Positions 1-7,888 are shown, counted from the first letter of the stretch. The stretch is DNA of 38,745 nt from an uncultured Christensenella sp. (GCA_910577795.1 CAJTNW010000004.1:1-38745), one strand, 5' to 3'. Notes: generated by a model not told the origin, from the sequence alone. Numbers and translations are program-made.

Positions 1-1721
1 ATAACGAATATAAGCAAAATGCTCGCCGTAGCGTAGGCTTCGTTTACTTGCAAGCCGTTACTCATAAACTTCCATACGAGAACGGCGAAACTTGCCGCAC
101 TGTCTCCGTAGCCTTGCGGAACAAAAGCGGATGCCGAACCGACCGTAAATATGAGAGCCGCGCTTTCGTTTACGATTCGTCCGATAGAAAGGATTATCGA
201 CGTTATTATTCCCGTAATTGCCTGCGGCAGAACGACGACGAAAATCGTCCGCAGTTTTCCCGCGCCGAGAGCGTAACTCGCTTCACGCATACTGTCGGGA
301 ACTTCCGATAAACTTTGTTCTGTACTGCGTATAATCGTAGGCAAAATGATAAGAGCCAAAGTAATACCGCCCGCCCAAAGAGAATAACCCATATTCATAC
401 CGATTACAAAGAATACCATACCGAACAATCCGAATATTATCGACGGAATACCGGCAAGCGTATCTACGAACAGACATATCACTTTAACAAAAACGCTTCC
501 TTTCTTTGCATACTCGTTCAAAAAGATTGCTGCGCCTACACCGAGCGGCAAAGCGATTAAAAGGGCAAGACCTATTAGCATTGTAGTTGATACAAAAGCC
601 GGCGCAAGCGTCGTGTGTGCGTTACCGCTTTCCCCGAACATAAAATCCAAACTCAAATGCGGAAAACCTTTTACGAATACAAATATAACGATAAATGCGA
701 GAACGAACGCAACCAGCAAAGAAATAACCCAAGAGATTATCCATAGCGCGTCGCAAGCACTACCCGTGCGACGATAGCTTTTTAACGTTTCTTTCTGATC
801 GCTTTCTCTCAATCTACGAGAGAAGAATTTATTGCCGCCCTTGCTGTCCTTTTTTACAGCCATAAGGCAAAGATTAAGTATGAGTATAAAAATAAGCAAT
901 ACGAACCCGGCGGCAATAAGCGCAGACTGTTCGGACGGCGTTGCATAACCCCAATTCTGAACGATATTGCTTGTGAGCGTGGTAAACGGCACGAACGCAC
1001 CGAACGGATAACCCGAACCGTTACCCACTATCATCTGAACAGCCATTGTTTCGCCGATTGCCCGACCTATGCCGAGTATGATTGCCGATATAATTCCGCT
1101 CTTTGCGGCGGGCAGTAAAACTTTCCATACGGCTTGATTTTTGGAACAACCGAGTGCGAGCGCGCCTTCGTAGTAGTGCATAGGTACGGCTTCCAAGCTG
1201 TTTTTGGTAATTGACGTAATCGTCGGCAAAATCATAACCGAAAGAATAAGCGTGCAAGCGAGTAGTCCAAAGCCCGCATTGTTCGGATGAAATATGTCTA
1301 CCAAAAGCGGCATTAAAAACTTATAGCCGAACAATCCGTACACGATAGACGGAATACCGGCAAGCAAATTTATGATCTGCGTATATATTTTTTTCAATCG
1401 CTTCGGACAGTAGAACACAAGCCATATTGCCGTAAATACCGCAAGCGTACCGCCAAGCAAAACGGCGCAAACGGTTAAAAAGAATGTGCCGACAATCATT
1501 CGCCATATTCCAAAAGTTTCCGATTTTACCGACCATTCAGAGCCGAAAATAAACTTGAAAAAACCTATATCACGGAAAGCGGGTATGCTTGCATAAAGCA
1601 AATAACCGATAATCGTAAACACGGCAAGAATGGTAAATGCCGCAAGGGCTATAAATATTGCCTTTGCGATATTTTCCTTTGAAAAAAACTTTGCCGTTTT
1701 AATCTTTGTAAGCGCAGTCAT
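1..1721 (-). CDS. pstCA: Fused phosphate ABC transporter permease PstC-PstA (runs off the left edge)
   Basis: Inner-membrane permease that would import phosphate with PstS and PstB. One uninterrupted frame starts at 1721 and is still open at position 1, giving 573 residues so far. The first half (about 1-300) is PstC-like, with the cytoplasmic coupling loop EGALALGCSKNQAVWKVLLP followed by GRAIGETMAV. A polar linker (KKDSKGGNKFFSRRLRESDQ) then leads straight into a second permease domain with its own coupling loop, EASYALGAGKLRTIFVVVLP, and GRIVNESAAL, as in PstA. PstC and PstA are normally separate genes; here there is no stop or restart between them. I checked the frame by codon position at both ends. 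The start lies 1 base after the pstS stop, so the two are co-transcribed. pstB is expected beyond the left edge. G+C is clearly higher than in genes to the right of 2.7 kb. Confidence 0.9.
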   Translation of the reverse strand, partial: MTALTKIKTAKFFSKENIAKAIFIALAAFTILAVFTIIGYLLYASIPAFRDIGFFKFIFGSEWSVKSETFGIWRMIVGTFFLTVCAVLLGGTLAVFTAIWLVFYCPKRLKKIYTQIINLLAGIPSIVYGLFGYKFLMPLLVDIFHPNNAGFGLLACTLILSVMILPTITSITKNSLEAVPMHYYEGALALGCSKNQAVWKVLLPAAKSGIISAIILGIGRAIGETMAVQMIVGNGSGYPFGAFVPFTTLTSNIVQNWGYATPSEQSALIAAGFVLLIFILILNLCLMAVKKDSKGGNKFFSRRLRESDQKETLKSYRRTGSACDALWIISWVISLLVAFVLAFIVIFVFVKGFPHLSLDFMFGESGNAHTTLAPAFVSTTMLIGLALLIALPLGVGAAIFLNEYAKKGSVFVKVICLFVDTLAGIPSIIFGLFGMVFFVIGMNMGYSLWAGGITLALIILPTIIRSTEQSLSEVPDSMREASYALGAGKLRTIFVVVLPQAITGIITSIILSIGRIVNESAALIFTVGSASAFVPQGYGDSAASFAVLVWKFMSNGLQVNEAYATASILLIFV

Positions 1722-1722
1722 A

Positions 1723-2523
1723 TTACTTTACCGAAATATAACCTGCACCCGCAATAACCGTTTGAGCTTCACTACTGAAAATATAGTCGTAAAAGCCCTG
1801 TGCCGCCGCAGACAGTGTTCCGTTTTCTTTGAGTACGATTACAAAAGGACGTTGCAACGCATAAGTATTATTCATAATATTTTCCACCGTGCAAGCAACG
1901 CCGTCTAAACTTACCTCTTTAACCGTACTTTTCAGACTGCCGTAAGATATGTAGCCTATGCTGTTTGTCGAGCCTTTTATCGCTTCGATTACGTTACCCG
2001 TTTCGGCAAGCGTGGCAACGCTCGTAGCGTAACCGTTTTCGATTTTCAAAAGCTCGTCGAACGCCGTGCGAGTTCCGCTTGACGCATCCCTTCCGATTGC
2101 CGCCGTAATAGAAGTGTCGGGAATTGACGTACCGTTTTCGTAGAGAGCTTTAACGTCCGCTTTGCTTACGTCCGTAACCGAACAATCTTTATTGACAATA
2201 AGAGCAATGCCGTCCATACAAAGCGTATAGCCTTTCACACCCGTTTCGCTTGATTTTAATTCGCGCGAAGACATACCAAAGTCGTTTAAGCCGTTTTGCG
2301 TGTCGCTTATGCCCGCGCCGGACGAAGACATATTTACCGTAATTCTTACGTCGTGCATTTTTTCGTATTCCGCCGCAAGTTTTTCCATTATAGGGGTAAC
2401 TGATGACGAACCCGAAACGGTTATACTTTCCTTTTTGCTACCGCAACCGCCGAGCACAGCCATAGAACCGCATATTGCCGTAATACACAATGCGCTCATT
2501 AAAATTTTTGTCAGTTTCTTCAT
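1723..2523 (-). CDS. pstS: Phosphate-binding lipoprotein PstS
   Basis: Extracellular phosphate-binding component of the Pst transporter, anchored by lipid. The 266-residue product has a class II signal peptide with lipobox LGGC (Cys27). The mature part has PstS hallmarks: ITVSGSSSVTPIMEKLAAEY at the start, then SSSGAGISD, the phosphate-loop-like GRDASSGTRTAF, and the ending AGAGYISVK, close to the usual GYxPV. Length is typical of the family. A ribosome site (AAGGAGAAAC) precedes the ATG by about 6 bases. It is first in the operon and is followed 1 base later by the fused permease. Base composition and codon use (many GCG, ACG and CGT codons) match the permease and differ from the rest of the window. 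Confidence 0.95.
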   Translation of the reverse strand: MKKLTKILMSALCITAICGSMAVLGGCGSKKESITVSGSSSVTPIMEKLAAEYEKMHDVRITVNMSSSGAGISDTQNGLNDFGMSSRELKSSETGVKGYTLCMDGIALIVNKDCSVTDVSKADVKALYENGTSIPDTSITAAIGRDASSGTRTAFDELLKIENGYATSVATLAETGNVIEAIKGSTNSIGYISYGSLKSTVKEVSLDGVACTVENIMNNTYALQRPFVIVLKENGTLSAAAQGFYDYIFSSEAQTVIAGAGYISVK

Positions 2524-2563
2524 TTTTTGTTTCTCCTTGAAATTTTATTTTTGTCGCTTGACA

Positions 2564-2591
2564 AGTATAGAATAGCAAGAAGAAGTAACAA
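2564..2591 (-). promoter_or_regulatory. Possible pstS promoter
   Basis: On the minus strand a TATACT box (2564-2569) lies about 40 bases upstream of the pstS start, with a weak TTGTTA box (2586-2591) 16 bases further up. No convincing Pho-box direct repeats were identified. Confidence 0.35.
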
Positions 2592-2757
2592 AATTAGTCA
2601 GTCAGTTGCAATAAAAATGTAAAAAACAAGACTTCGATTTGAAAGCCTGTACTTTATTTATTGTGTTTTCGCTATTAACCTTAAAATAAATATTATTCCC
2701 GTTTTAACTGCTATAATTGTGTTCGGATAATTAACAGTCGGGTCACCACAAAAACAT

Positions 2758-2797
2758 AAAACGAACTTTCTTTTTATAGAAAGTTCGTTTTGTTTTT
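2758..2797. terminator. Bidirectional hairpin terminator
   Basis: A perfect 14-bp stem (arms 2758-2771 and 2778-2791, core ACGAACTTTC/GAAAGTTCGT) with a 6-base loop is followed by TTTTGTTTTTTT on the plus strand. It sits just past the stop of the minus-strand membrane-protein gene and separates it from the pst promoter region. Confidence 0.8.
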
Positions 2798-2812
2798 TTA
2801 ATTTTATAATTG

Positions 2813-3502
2813 TTAAATATCGGTTTTTGTAGGTTTAGCGGACTCATTTTTTGTTATGTCCTTTTCTGCTTTAGGCTGTTGTTCAATTAGTCTGCACTCG
2901 CTAATTTCTTTACTATAACGTTTTAAAATCTTTTTATAAAGAAAAATAAATTGGTCTGCATAGTTTGGATTATGATATTTTCTTTTATATTCTATAATAT
3001 CTTGTACACCTTCAAATAGTTTTACAATGCTATAGCCTGACGCAGTATCAAATACCCACATAGGCAAATAATGTTTGCTTTGCAACAACCCCCACATTTG
3101 GAAAAAATTAATTTCCAATGAAGCAACTTTTTCAAGTTCCTCTTTAGTAAAATCTCCGCCTAAGTTTTTTACCACATCATTAAAATTTTCTGTTTCTATT
3201 GATATTCCGTTTGTCATTTTTAAATCGCGATAACTATAAATTAGTTTACGTGCACTAGAGTGTTCCACTGTGTCACCAGTATAAAAGTATTCCCTAACAT
3301 TATCTAAAGTTGCACTAAAAATAGAAGATATTCCCATTATTAAACTTGATAGACCTGTAATAATAGCAATTGCACCAACTATTCTGTTTATCATATCTGC
3401 ACTATCAAATTTTATCATTAAAAATATTAAAACACCTAAAATTATGGAACTTACTGCCGTAATTGTAGAAAAAATTATTGTATTTTTAGTTGAACGTTTC
3501 AT
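2813..3502 (-). CDS. Two-helix membrane protein of unknown function
   Basis: Not recognised. The 229-residue product has two strongly hydrophobic segments near the N terminus (about residues 8-30 and 40-63), predicting a hairpin anchor. A soluble domain follows (about 70-205), with aromatic-rich stretches such as NFFQMWGLLQSKHYLPMWVF and YADQFIFLYKKILKRY, and then a charged, lysine-rich tail. The overall plan recalls small two-helix proteins of the DUF4760 kind, but that is only an impression. The ribosome site AAGAGGT lies 5 bases before the ATG. It begins 12 bases after the stop of the NeuD-like acyltransferase gene and probably shares its promoter. A strong terminator follows. Nothing in the sequence tells what it does. 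Confidence 0.7.
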   Translation of the reverse strand: MKRSTKNTIIFSTITAVSSIILGVLIFLMIKFDSADMINRIVGAIAIITGLSSLIMGISSIFSATLDNVREYFYTGDTVEHSSARKLIYSYRDLKMTNGISIETENFNDVVKNLGGDFTKEELEKVASLEINFFQMWGLLQSKHYLPMWVFDTASGYSIVKLFEGVQDIIEYKRKYHNPNYADQFIFLYKKILKRYSKEISECRLIEQQPKAEKDITKNESAKPTKTDI

Positions 3503-3514
3503 TATGTACCTCTT

Positions 3515-4126
3515 TTAATTTTTTATTAACTCTTTTGCAGGACACCCTACATAAATTTTATTACCTTGCAAATTTTTAACAACAACTGCACCAGCACCTA
3601 TTGTTACCCATTCACCAACACACACATTGTTTTTAGCAGTAGACCCAACACCAAAAAATACACCTTCTCCAACAGTCACTGTACCTGCCAATGCTGTTTT
3701 TACTGATATATGGCAATAATTTGCTATAGTACAATCATGTTCTACAACAGCACATGTGTTGATTATACATTGATTACCAATTGTTGCAAAAGCATTAATG
3801 ACTACATTAGGCATAATCAAATTGCCAAATCCTATGTCAGCATATTTAGAGATAATGGCAGACTTGTGAATAATATTAACATATTGCAAATTTGGATATT
3901 TTGTTACAATGTTTTTCCTCATCTGGTTGCTACCTATTGCGATAAAATAATTATATTTACTATAATTTTTTATATCTTCTACATTTTTATATACAGGTTT
4001 TCCTAAATGTACTTTACTATCGCCAGACATTGCAATATACGCAACAACATTATATCCATTCTCTTCAGCCATATCTGTAACAATTTTACTATGACCTCCA
4101 ACCCCAAAAAGGATTATATCTTTCAT
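3515..4126 (-). CDS. NeuD/PglD-family sugar O- or N-acyltransferase
   Basis: Cytoplasmic acyltransferase of the NeuD/PglD type, which acylates sialic acid or amino-sugar nucleotides for surface glycans. The 203-residue protein starts with a Rossmann-like nucleotide-sugar site (ILFGVGGHSKIV, residues 4-15). Hexapeptide repeats of a left-handed beta helix follow (INTCAVVEHDCTIANYCHIS and TVTVGEGVFFGVG). The His of VEHD corresponds to the catalytic base of PglD. It ends with the usual VGCPAKELIK. A longer frame opens at 4171, but that start lies in the promoter: a -10 TATAAT at 4157-4162 and a -35 TTGCAA at 4180-4185, spaced 17. The ATG at 4126 has GGAGAG 8 bases upstream. No sugar-nucleotide synthesis genes are adjacent, so the substrate is unknown. 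Confidence 0.85.
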   Translation of the reverse strand: MKDIILFGVGGHSKIVTDMAEENGYNVVAYIAMSGDSKVHLGKPVYKNVEDIKNYSKYNYFIAIGSNQMRKNIVTKYPNLQYVNIIHKSAIISKYADIGFGNLIMPNVVINAFATIGNQCIINTCAVVEHDCTIANYCHISVKTALAGTVTVGEGVFFGVGSTAKNNVCVGEWVTIGAGAVVVKNLQGNKIYVGCPAKELIKN

Positions 4127-4156
4127 TTGTACTTCTCTCCGCTTTTTTGTACATTT

Positions 4157-4185
4157 ATTATACCATAACAACCAAATAATTGCAA
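4157..4185 (-). promoter_or_regulatory. Promoter of the NeuD-like acyltransferase gene
   Basis: TTGCAA (4180-4185), a 17-base spacer and TATAAT (4157-4162) on the minus strand, about 30 bases upstream of the start at 4126. This placement rules out the alternative upstream start at 4171. Confidence 0.7.
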
Positions 4186-4255
4186 GATGGAAATTATTAT
4201 AAATGTACTATTACAATGAATTTTATAAATTTTAACTTTTTACACATTTGTTTTC

Positions 4256-4300
4256 AAAAAAAACGAACCATTAGTTTTAATATAATAGTTCGTTTTTAAA
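4256..4300. terminator. Hairpin terminator after the cupin gene
   Basis: AAACGAACCATTA pairs with TAATAGTTCGTTT across an AT-rich loop, with an A run on one side and a T run on the other. It follows the minus-strand cupin gene (stop at 4323). The AACGAAC stem core resembles the terminator at 2758-2797. Confidence 0.7.
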
Positions 4301-4322
4301 TATATTAATTAAATTAAAATGG

Positions 4323-4676
4323 TTAATATACAATTGCGTCTGTCATAGTGTATTCTTCCAAAGATTTTTCTTTTACTTGAATACAAATGTATTTAAGAGG
4401 TGTATTAACTTTTGCAAAAAATTGTCTTTTTGCTGCTGGTGAAATACGTAGCCAGTCACCTGCTTTTAAACATATTTTTTCATCATCTATTACAACACTT
4501 CCCTCTCCCTCAATTATTGCATAAATCTCTTCATTTTTTTTATGAGAATGTACAAAAGGGACATTTGTTCCTTGAGGCAAAATATTTATACTTATTTCCG
4601 CCCCTGTTAATCCTAATTGTTCATGTAATTCTACACGATTTTGTTGCTCTACATTAATTTTATTATAATTTTTCAT
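4323..4676 (-). CDS. Small cupin-domain protein
   Basis: A 117-residue single-domain cupin. The first cupin motif is visible as PFVHSHKKNEEIYAIIEGEG, supplying His, His and Glu metal ligands. The second motif is the region around GDWLRISPAAKRQF. Small cupins of this kind bind a metal and a small ligand and may act as isomerases, dioxygenases or sensors; the substrate cannot be told. The start at 4676 is preceded 8 bases upstream by GGAGG. A longer frame opening with a TTG overlaps that ribosome site and is rejected. It is divergently transcribed from an HxlR-type repressor gene with a palindrome between the two promoters, so it is probably the main target of that regulator. Confidence 0.85.
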   Translation of the reverse strand: MKNYNKINVEQQNRVELHEQLGLTGAEISINILPQGTNVPFVHSHKKNEEIYAIIEGEGSVVIDDEKICLKAGDWLRISPAAKRQFFAKVNTPLKYICIQVKEKSLEEYTMTDAIVY

Positions 4677-4706
4677 ATTAGTAACCTCCAAAATTTGATT
4701 AACTAG

Positions 4707-4735
4707 AGTATAACAGACAAAAAATCATAATGCAA
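4707..4735 (-). promoter_or_regulatory. Promoter of the cupin gene
   Basis: TTGCAT (4730-4735), a 17-base spacer and TATACT (4707-4712) on the minus strand. The large palindrome at 4740-4774 begins just upstream of the -35 box. Confidence 0.7.
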
Positions 4736-4739
4736 TATA

Positions 4740-4782
4740 GTTACAATTCTATTATTGGGTAATAGATTTGTAACTAAGTTAC
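4740..4782. promoter_or_regulatory. Palindromic operator candidate in the HxlR/cupin divergent region
   Basis: A 35-base imperfect inverted repeat (4740-4774) has GTTACAA and TTGTAAC ends and further matching inner bases. It overlaps a second short palindrome, GTAACTAAGTTAC (4770-4782), so three GTTAC half-sites occur in register. The element lies between the two divergent -35 boxes, where binding by the adjacent HxlR protein could control both genes. Confidence 0.6.
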
Positions 4783-4799
4783 TATTTTAAACTATTGTA

Positions 4800-4828
4800 T
4801 TGACAACATATTTACAATTTGTTATTAT
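4800..4828 (+). promoter_or_regulatory. Promoter of the HxlR regulator gene
   Basis: TTGACA (4800-4805), a 17-base spacer and TATTAT (4823-4828), 21 bases before the ATG. The -35 is a perfect consensus. The ribosome site AAGGAG lies in the short leader. Confidence 0.75.
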
Positions 4829-4849
4829 AAAACAAAAAAGGAGTTTATT

Positions 4850-5173
4850 ATGCTAACTAAAGACGAATTACCAAAATGCCCTGTCGCAACAACTATACAA
4901 TTAATTGGAAACAAATGGAAACTATTTATAATACAACAATTATTAAATGGTCCTCACCGTTTTACAGAATTACTGAATAATATTTGCGGTATATCAAAAA
5001 AAGTATTAACTGACAATTTGCGCTCTTTGGAAGAAGATAATATAATAATTAGAGAAGTTTTTGCAGAAGTTCCCCCAAAAGTTATTTATTCCCTATCTAG
5101 TATCGGAAAATCTTTACTACCAATTATTGATGAGATGGCAAATTGGGGTAATAATTATAAAAACGAACTTTAA
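4850..5173 (+). CDS. HxlR-family winged-helix transcriptional regulator
   Basis: DNA-binding regulator of the HxlR/YodB/YdeP family, 107 residues, the usual length. It shows the family opening LPKCPVATTIQLIGNKWKLF with the conserved Cys10, which in YodB-type members senses electrophiles or oxidants. The recognition region GPHRFTELLNNICGISKKVL and the wing follow. The start at 4850 has AAGGAG about 8 bases upstream and a consensus promoter. It is divergent from the cupin gene, and a palindrome sits between the two promoters, a common layout for an autoregulated repressor and its target. Whether Cys10 acts as a redox switch here is an inference from the family. Confidence 0.9.
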   Translation: MLTKDELPKCPVATTIQLIGNKWKLFIIQQLLNGPHRFTELLNNICGISKKVLTDNLRSLEEDNIIIREVFAEVPPKVIYSLSSIGKSLLPIIDEMANWGNNYKNEL

Positions 5174-5283
5174 AATGCAATGATTTTTCATATTTAGCCT
5201 GAATTATGCCAAAATCTGACAAAATTTTCAGGCTATTACCATTTTTTGGTAATTTTATATATAAATTAGTAATCATTATTACT

Positions 5284-5480
5284 TTTTACATAAATTTTTC
5301 TTTAAATATTATATCAATATTAATTTTGAATATTTAACTATATAATAATAACTAAAAGTTTTTGATAGTTCACAAATGGTATAAAATTAAGTAAAATATT
5401 TAAAAAATATGATAGAAAAATTTTACATAAAATTTTACTTAAATACTATATCTTGTGGTTAAAATTGCGTTTTACATAAA
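5284..5480 (+). repeat. Three copies of TTTTACATAAA upstream of nrdD
   Basis: Copies start at 5284, 5421 and 5470. The first two extend into a 33-base similarity (5283-5315 and 5420-5452, 28 identities by eye) that ends in a TATTATATC/TACTATATC element. The second and third copies lie next to the two NrdR-like boxes. They may be duplicated regulatory units. Confidence 0.5.
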
Positions 5481-5500
5481 ATTGACCACAATATATAGTT
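5444..5500. promoter_or_regulatory. Two NrdR-box-like palindromes
   Basis: TACTATATCTTGTGGT (5444-5459) and ACCACAATATATAGTT (5485-5500) are near inverted copies of each other and resemble the known NrdR box (ACACwATATwTwGTGT type). Their centres are 41 bases apart, close to four helical turns, which suits binding on one face of the DNA. They lie immediately upstream of the nrdD promoter, so NrdR repression of this operon is likely. No nrdR gene is in the window. Confidence 0.7.
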
Positions 5501-5508
5501 TTTTCCTC

Positions 5509-5537
5509 TTGACAAGGTATGCTATTTGTTGTATACT
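5509..5537 (+). promoter_or_regulatory. Consensus promoter of nrdD-nrdG
   Basis: TTGACA (5509-5514), a 17-base spacer and TATACT (5532-5537), 41 bases before the nrdD ATG, with an AGAAGGAG ribosome site in the leader. Confidence 0.85.
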
Positions 5538-5578
5538 AAATGAGCAATATTACTTAGACATTAGAAGGAGAAAAATTT

Positions 5579-7888
5579 ATGATTAAAAGCATTGTTAAAC
5601 GTGATGGCAGAAAAGTTCCATTCAATTTGCAAAAAATTGCTGATGCTATTTTTAAAGCAGCAGCATCTGTAGGTGGTAGTGACCACGATACTGCTCTTGA
5701 ACTTGCAGTAGAGGCATGTGAATTTTTAGAAAAACAAGGTAATACTACTCCAACTGTGGAAGAAATTCAAAACGCAGTTGAAAAAACTTTAATTGAAAAA
5801 GGTCATGCTCAAACTGCTAAAAATTATATCTTGTACAGAGCAAATCGTACAAGAGCAAGAGAAATGAAAACTTCTCTTATGGAAATTTATAAGGACCTTA
5901 CATTTAAAGATGCCAAAGATAATGATATTAAAAGAGAAAATGCAAATATTGATGGCGATACTGCTATGGGCACAATGCTTAAATATGGTAGCGAGGGTGC
6001 AAAACAATTTAACAAACTATTTGTACTTCGTCCAGAACATGCTAAAGCACATGATGAAGGTGACATACATATTCATGACTTAGACTTTTTAACTTTGACA
6101 GAAACTTGTTGTCAAATAGATTTGATTAAATTATTTAAAGGTGGTTTTTGTACTGGTCACGGATTTTTAAGAGAGCCTAATGACATAGCATCATATTCTG
6201 CTCTTGCAGCAATTGCTATTCAGTCAAACCAAAATGACCAACACGGCGGACAAAGTATTCCTAACTTTGAGTATGCTATGGCAATTGGTGTTGCTAAATC
6301 ATACAAAAAGATTTATAAGAAAAACTTGATTAAAGCATTGGATATTTATGAAATTGAAAATCCTGAAGAAGTTTCTAATAATATCACTAACGAACTTAGC
6401 GAAAAAGGTATTGTTCCAGCACTAGAACAAGATGCTTATATGATAGAAGAGGCAAAAATCCTTGCAAAAATCGGTATTAATGACGAATTAATTAAGAAAA
6501 TTCAAAAGTTTACTAAAAAATATTCTGAACAAGAAATTGACCGTGCAACTTACCAAGCAATGGAAGCCTTTGTACATAACTTGAATACAATGCACTCAAG
6601 AGCAGGTGCACAAATACCTTTTAGTAGTATTAACTATGGTACTGATACAACTCCAGAAGGTAGACTTGTTATTAAAAACATTATGCTTGCAACTGACGCA
6701 GGTTTAGGTAATGGTGAAACAGCCATCTTCCCTATACATATCTTTAAAGTTAAAGAAGGTATTAACTATAATAAAAAAGACCCTAACTATGATTTGTTTA
6801 AACTTGCAATGAAAGTATCTGCAAAAAGGTTGTTCCCTAACTTCTCATTTATTGATGCTCCATTTAACTTGCAATACTACAAAGAGGGTGACTACAGAAC
6901 AGAAATTGCTTACATGGGTTGCCGTACAAGAGTTGCTGGTAACGTTTATGACAAAGATAGAGAAATTGTTACTCAAAGAGGTAACTTGTCATTTACATCT
7001 ATCAACCTTCCAAGACTTGGTATTCTTGCAAAAGGTGATATGAACAAATTTTACGAAATGCTTGATGAAAAATTGAATTTGGTTGCTGACCAATTAATGG
7101 ACAGATACAAAATTCAAGCAAAGAAAAGAGTTAAGAACTATCCTTTCCTAATGGGTCAAGGTGTATGGCTTGATAGTGATAAACTAGACTATGAAGATGA
7201 AATAGGCGAAATTTTAAAACATGGTACTTTGTCTATTGGCTTTATTGGACTTGCAGAGTGCTTAGTTGCTCTTACTGGTAAACACCATGGTGAAGATGAA
7301 AATTGCCGCAAACTAGGTTTGGAAATTATTAAGCACATGAGAGACTTTACTGATAGACTTTGCGAAGAAACTCACTTTAACTACTCTGTTATTGCAACTC
7401 CTGCAGAAGGCTTATCTGGTAGATTTGTAAGAATTGATGCTAAAAAATTTGGCAAAATGAAAGGTATTACAGACAGAGAATATTATACAAACTCTTTCCA
7501 CGTACCAGTTTACTACAACATTGCTGCACTTGATAAAATTAAAATTGAAGCACCATACCATGCTTTAACAAATGGTGGACACATCAGTTACATTGAACTT
7601 GATGGTGACCCACTAAAGAACCTTGATGCTTTTGAAGCATGCGTTCGTTGTATGAAAGAGGCAGGTATTGGATATGGTTCTATTAACCACCCTATTGATA
7701 GAGACCCTGTTTGTGGTTACAATGGTATAATTGATAATGTTTGTCCTAAGTGCGGAAGAAAAGAAGGCGACGGCAAACAAAACTTTGAAAGAATACGTAG
7801 AATAACTGGTTATTTAGTAGGTACAGTTGATAGGTTTAATAACGCAAAACGTGCTGAAGTTAATGACAGGGTAAAACACCATGTATAA
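5579..7888 (+). CDS. nrdD: Anaerobic (class III) ribonucleoside-triphosphate reductase
   Basis: Glycyl-radical enzyme that reduces ribonucleoside triphosphates to deoxy forms for DNA synthesis without oxygen. The 769-residue protein starts with an ATP-cone allosteric domain (about 1-95, SIVKRDGRKVPFNLQKIADA). The catalytic barrel carries GDIHIHDLDF, GGQSIPNF and the active-site MGCRTR (thiyl Cys448). At the C terminus CxxC-type cysteines (PVCGY, VCPKCGRK) form the expected zinc site, followed by the glycyl-radical loop RRITGYL (Gly744) and RFNNAKRAEV. Length is normal. It is first in an operon with its activase, which overlaps its end by 8 bases. It has a consensus promoter and two NrdR-like boxes. 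Its presence implies growth under anoxic conditions. Confidence 0.97.
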   Translation: MIKSIVKRDGRKVPFNLQKIADAIFKAAASVGGSDHDTALELAVEACEFLEKQGNTTPTVEEIQNAVEKTLIEKGHAQTAKNYILYRANRTRAREMKTSLMEIYKDLTFKDAKDNDIKRENANIDGDTAMGTMLKYGSEGAKQFNKLFVLRPEHAKAHDEGDIHIHDLDFLTLTETCCQIDLIKLFKGGFCTGHGFLREPNDIASYSALAAIAIQSNQNDQHGGQSIPNFEYAMAIGVAKSYKKIYKKNLIKALDIYEIENPEEVSNNITNELSEKGIVPALEQDAYMIEEAKILAKIGINDELIKKIQKFTKKYSEQEIDRATYQAMEAFVHNLNTMHSRAGAQIPFSSINYGTDTTPEGRLVIKNIMLATDAGLGNGETAIFPIHIFKVKEGINYNKKDPNYDLFKLAMKVSAKRLFPNFSFIDAPFNLQYYKEGDYRTEIAYMGCRTRVAGNVYDKDREIVTQRGNLSFTSINLPRLGILAKGDMNKFYEMLDEKLNLVADQLMDRYKIQAKKRVKNYPFLMGQGVWLDSDKLDYEDEIGEILKHGTLSIGFIGLAECLVALTGKHHGEDENCRKLGLEIIKHMRDFTDRLCEETHFNYSVIATPAEGLSGRFVRIDAKKFGKMKGITDREYYTNSFHVPVYYNIAALDKIKIEAPYHALTNGGHISYIELDGDPLKNLDAFEACVRCMKEAGIGYGSINHPIDRDPVCGYNGIIDNVCPKCGRKEGDGKQNFERIRRITGYLVGTVDRFNNAKRAEVNDRVKHHV

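Larger units (their letters stand above)
5174..5578 (+). other. Long AT-rich intergenic and control region before nrdD
   Basis: About 400 bases without a gene. In order it holds an inverted repeat (TAGCCTGAA 5195-5203 with TTCAGGCTA 5227-5235), a short hairpin ATTACC/GGTAAT (5235-5253) followed by TTTTAT that may end the HxlR transcript, three copies of TTTTACATAAA, two NrdR-box-like palindromes, and the nrdD promoter. No small ORF with a convincing ribosome site was seen. Confidence 0.6.

Noticed and set aside
48..560. Plus-strand ORFs of 80-90 codons at the left edge, and short minus-strand ORFs at 283-477, 1021-1257 and 1321-1536
   Set aside because: They are other-frame shadows of the fused pstCA gene, which itself has no stop inside the window. 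Their translations are Arg/Tyr/Cys-rich and match no family.
4127..4171. Upstream start of the NeuD-like protein at 4171
   Set aside because: The -10 and -35 boxes lie inside that extension, and a good ribosome site precedes the ATG at 4126.
5174..5578. A riboswitch or tRNA gene in the long gap before nrdD
   Set aside because: No cloverleaf or conserved riboswitch core was seen; the DNA is very AT-rich and is better explained by promoter, NrdR-like boxes and repeats.
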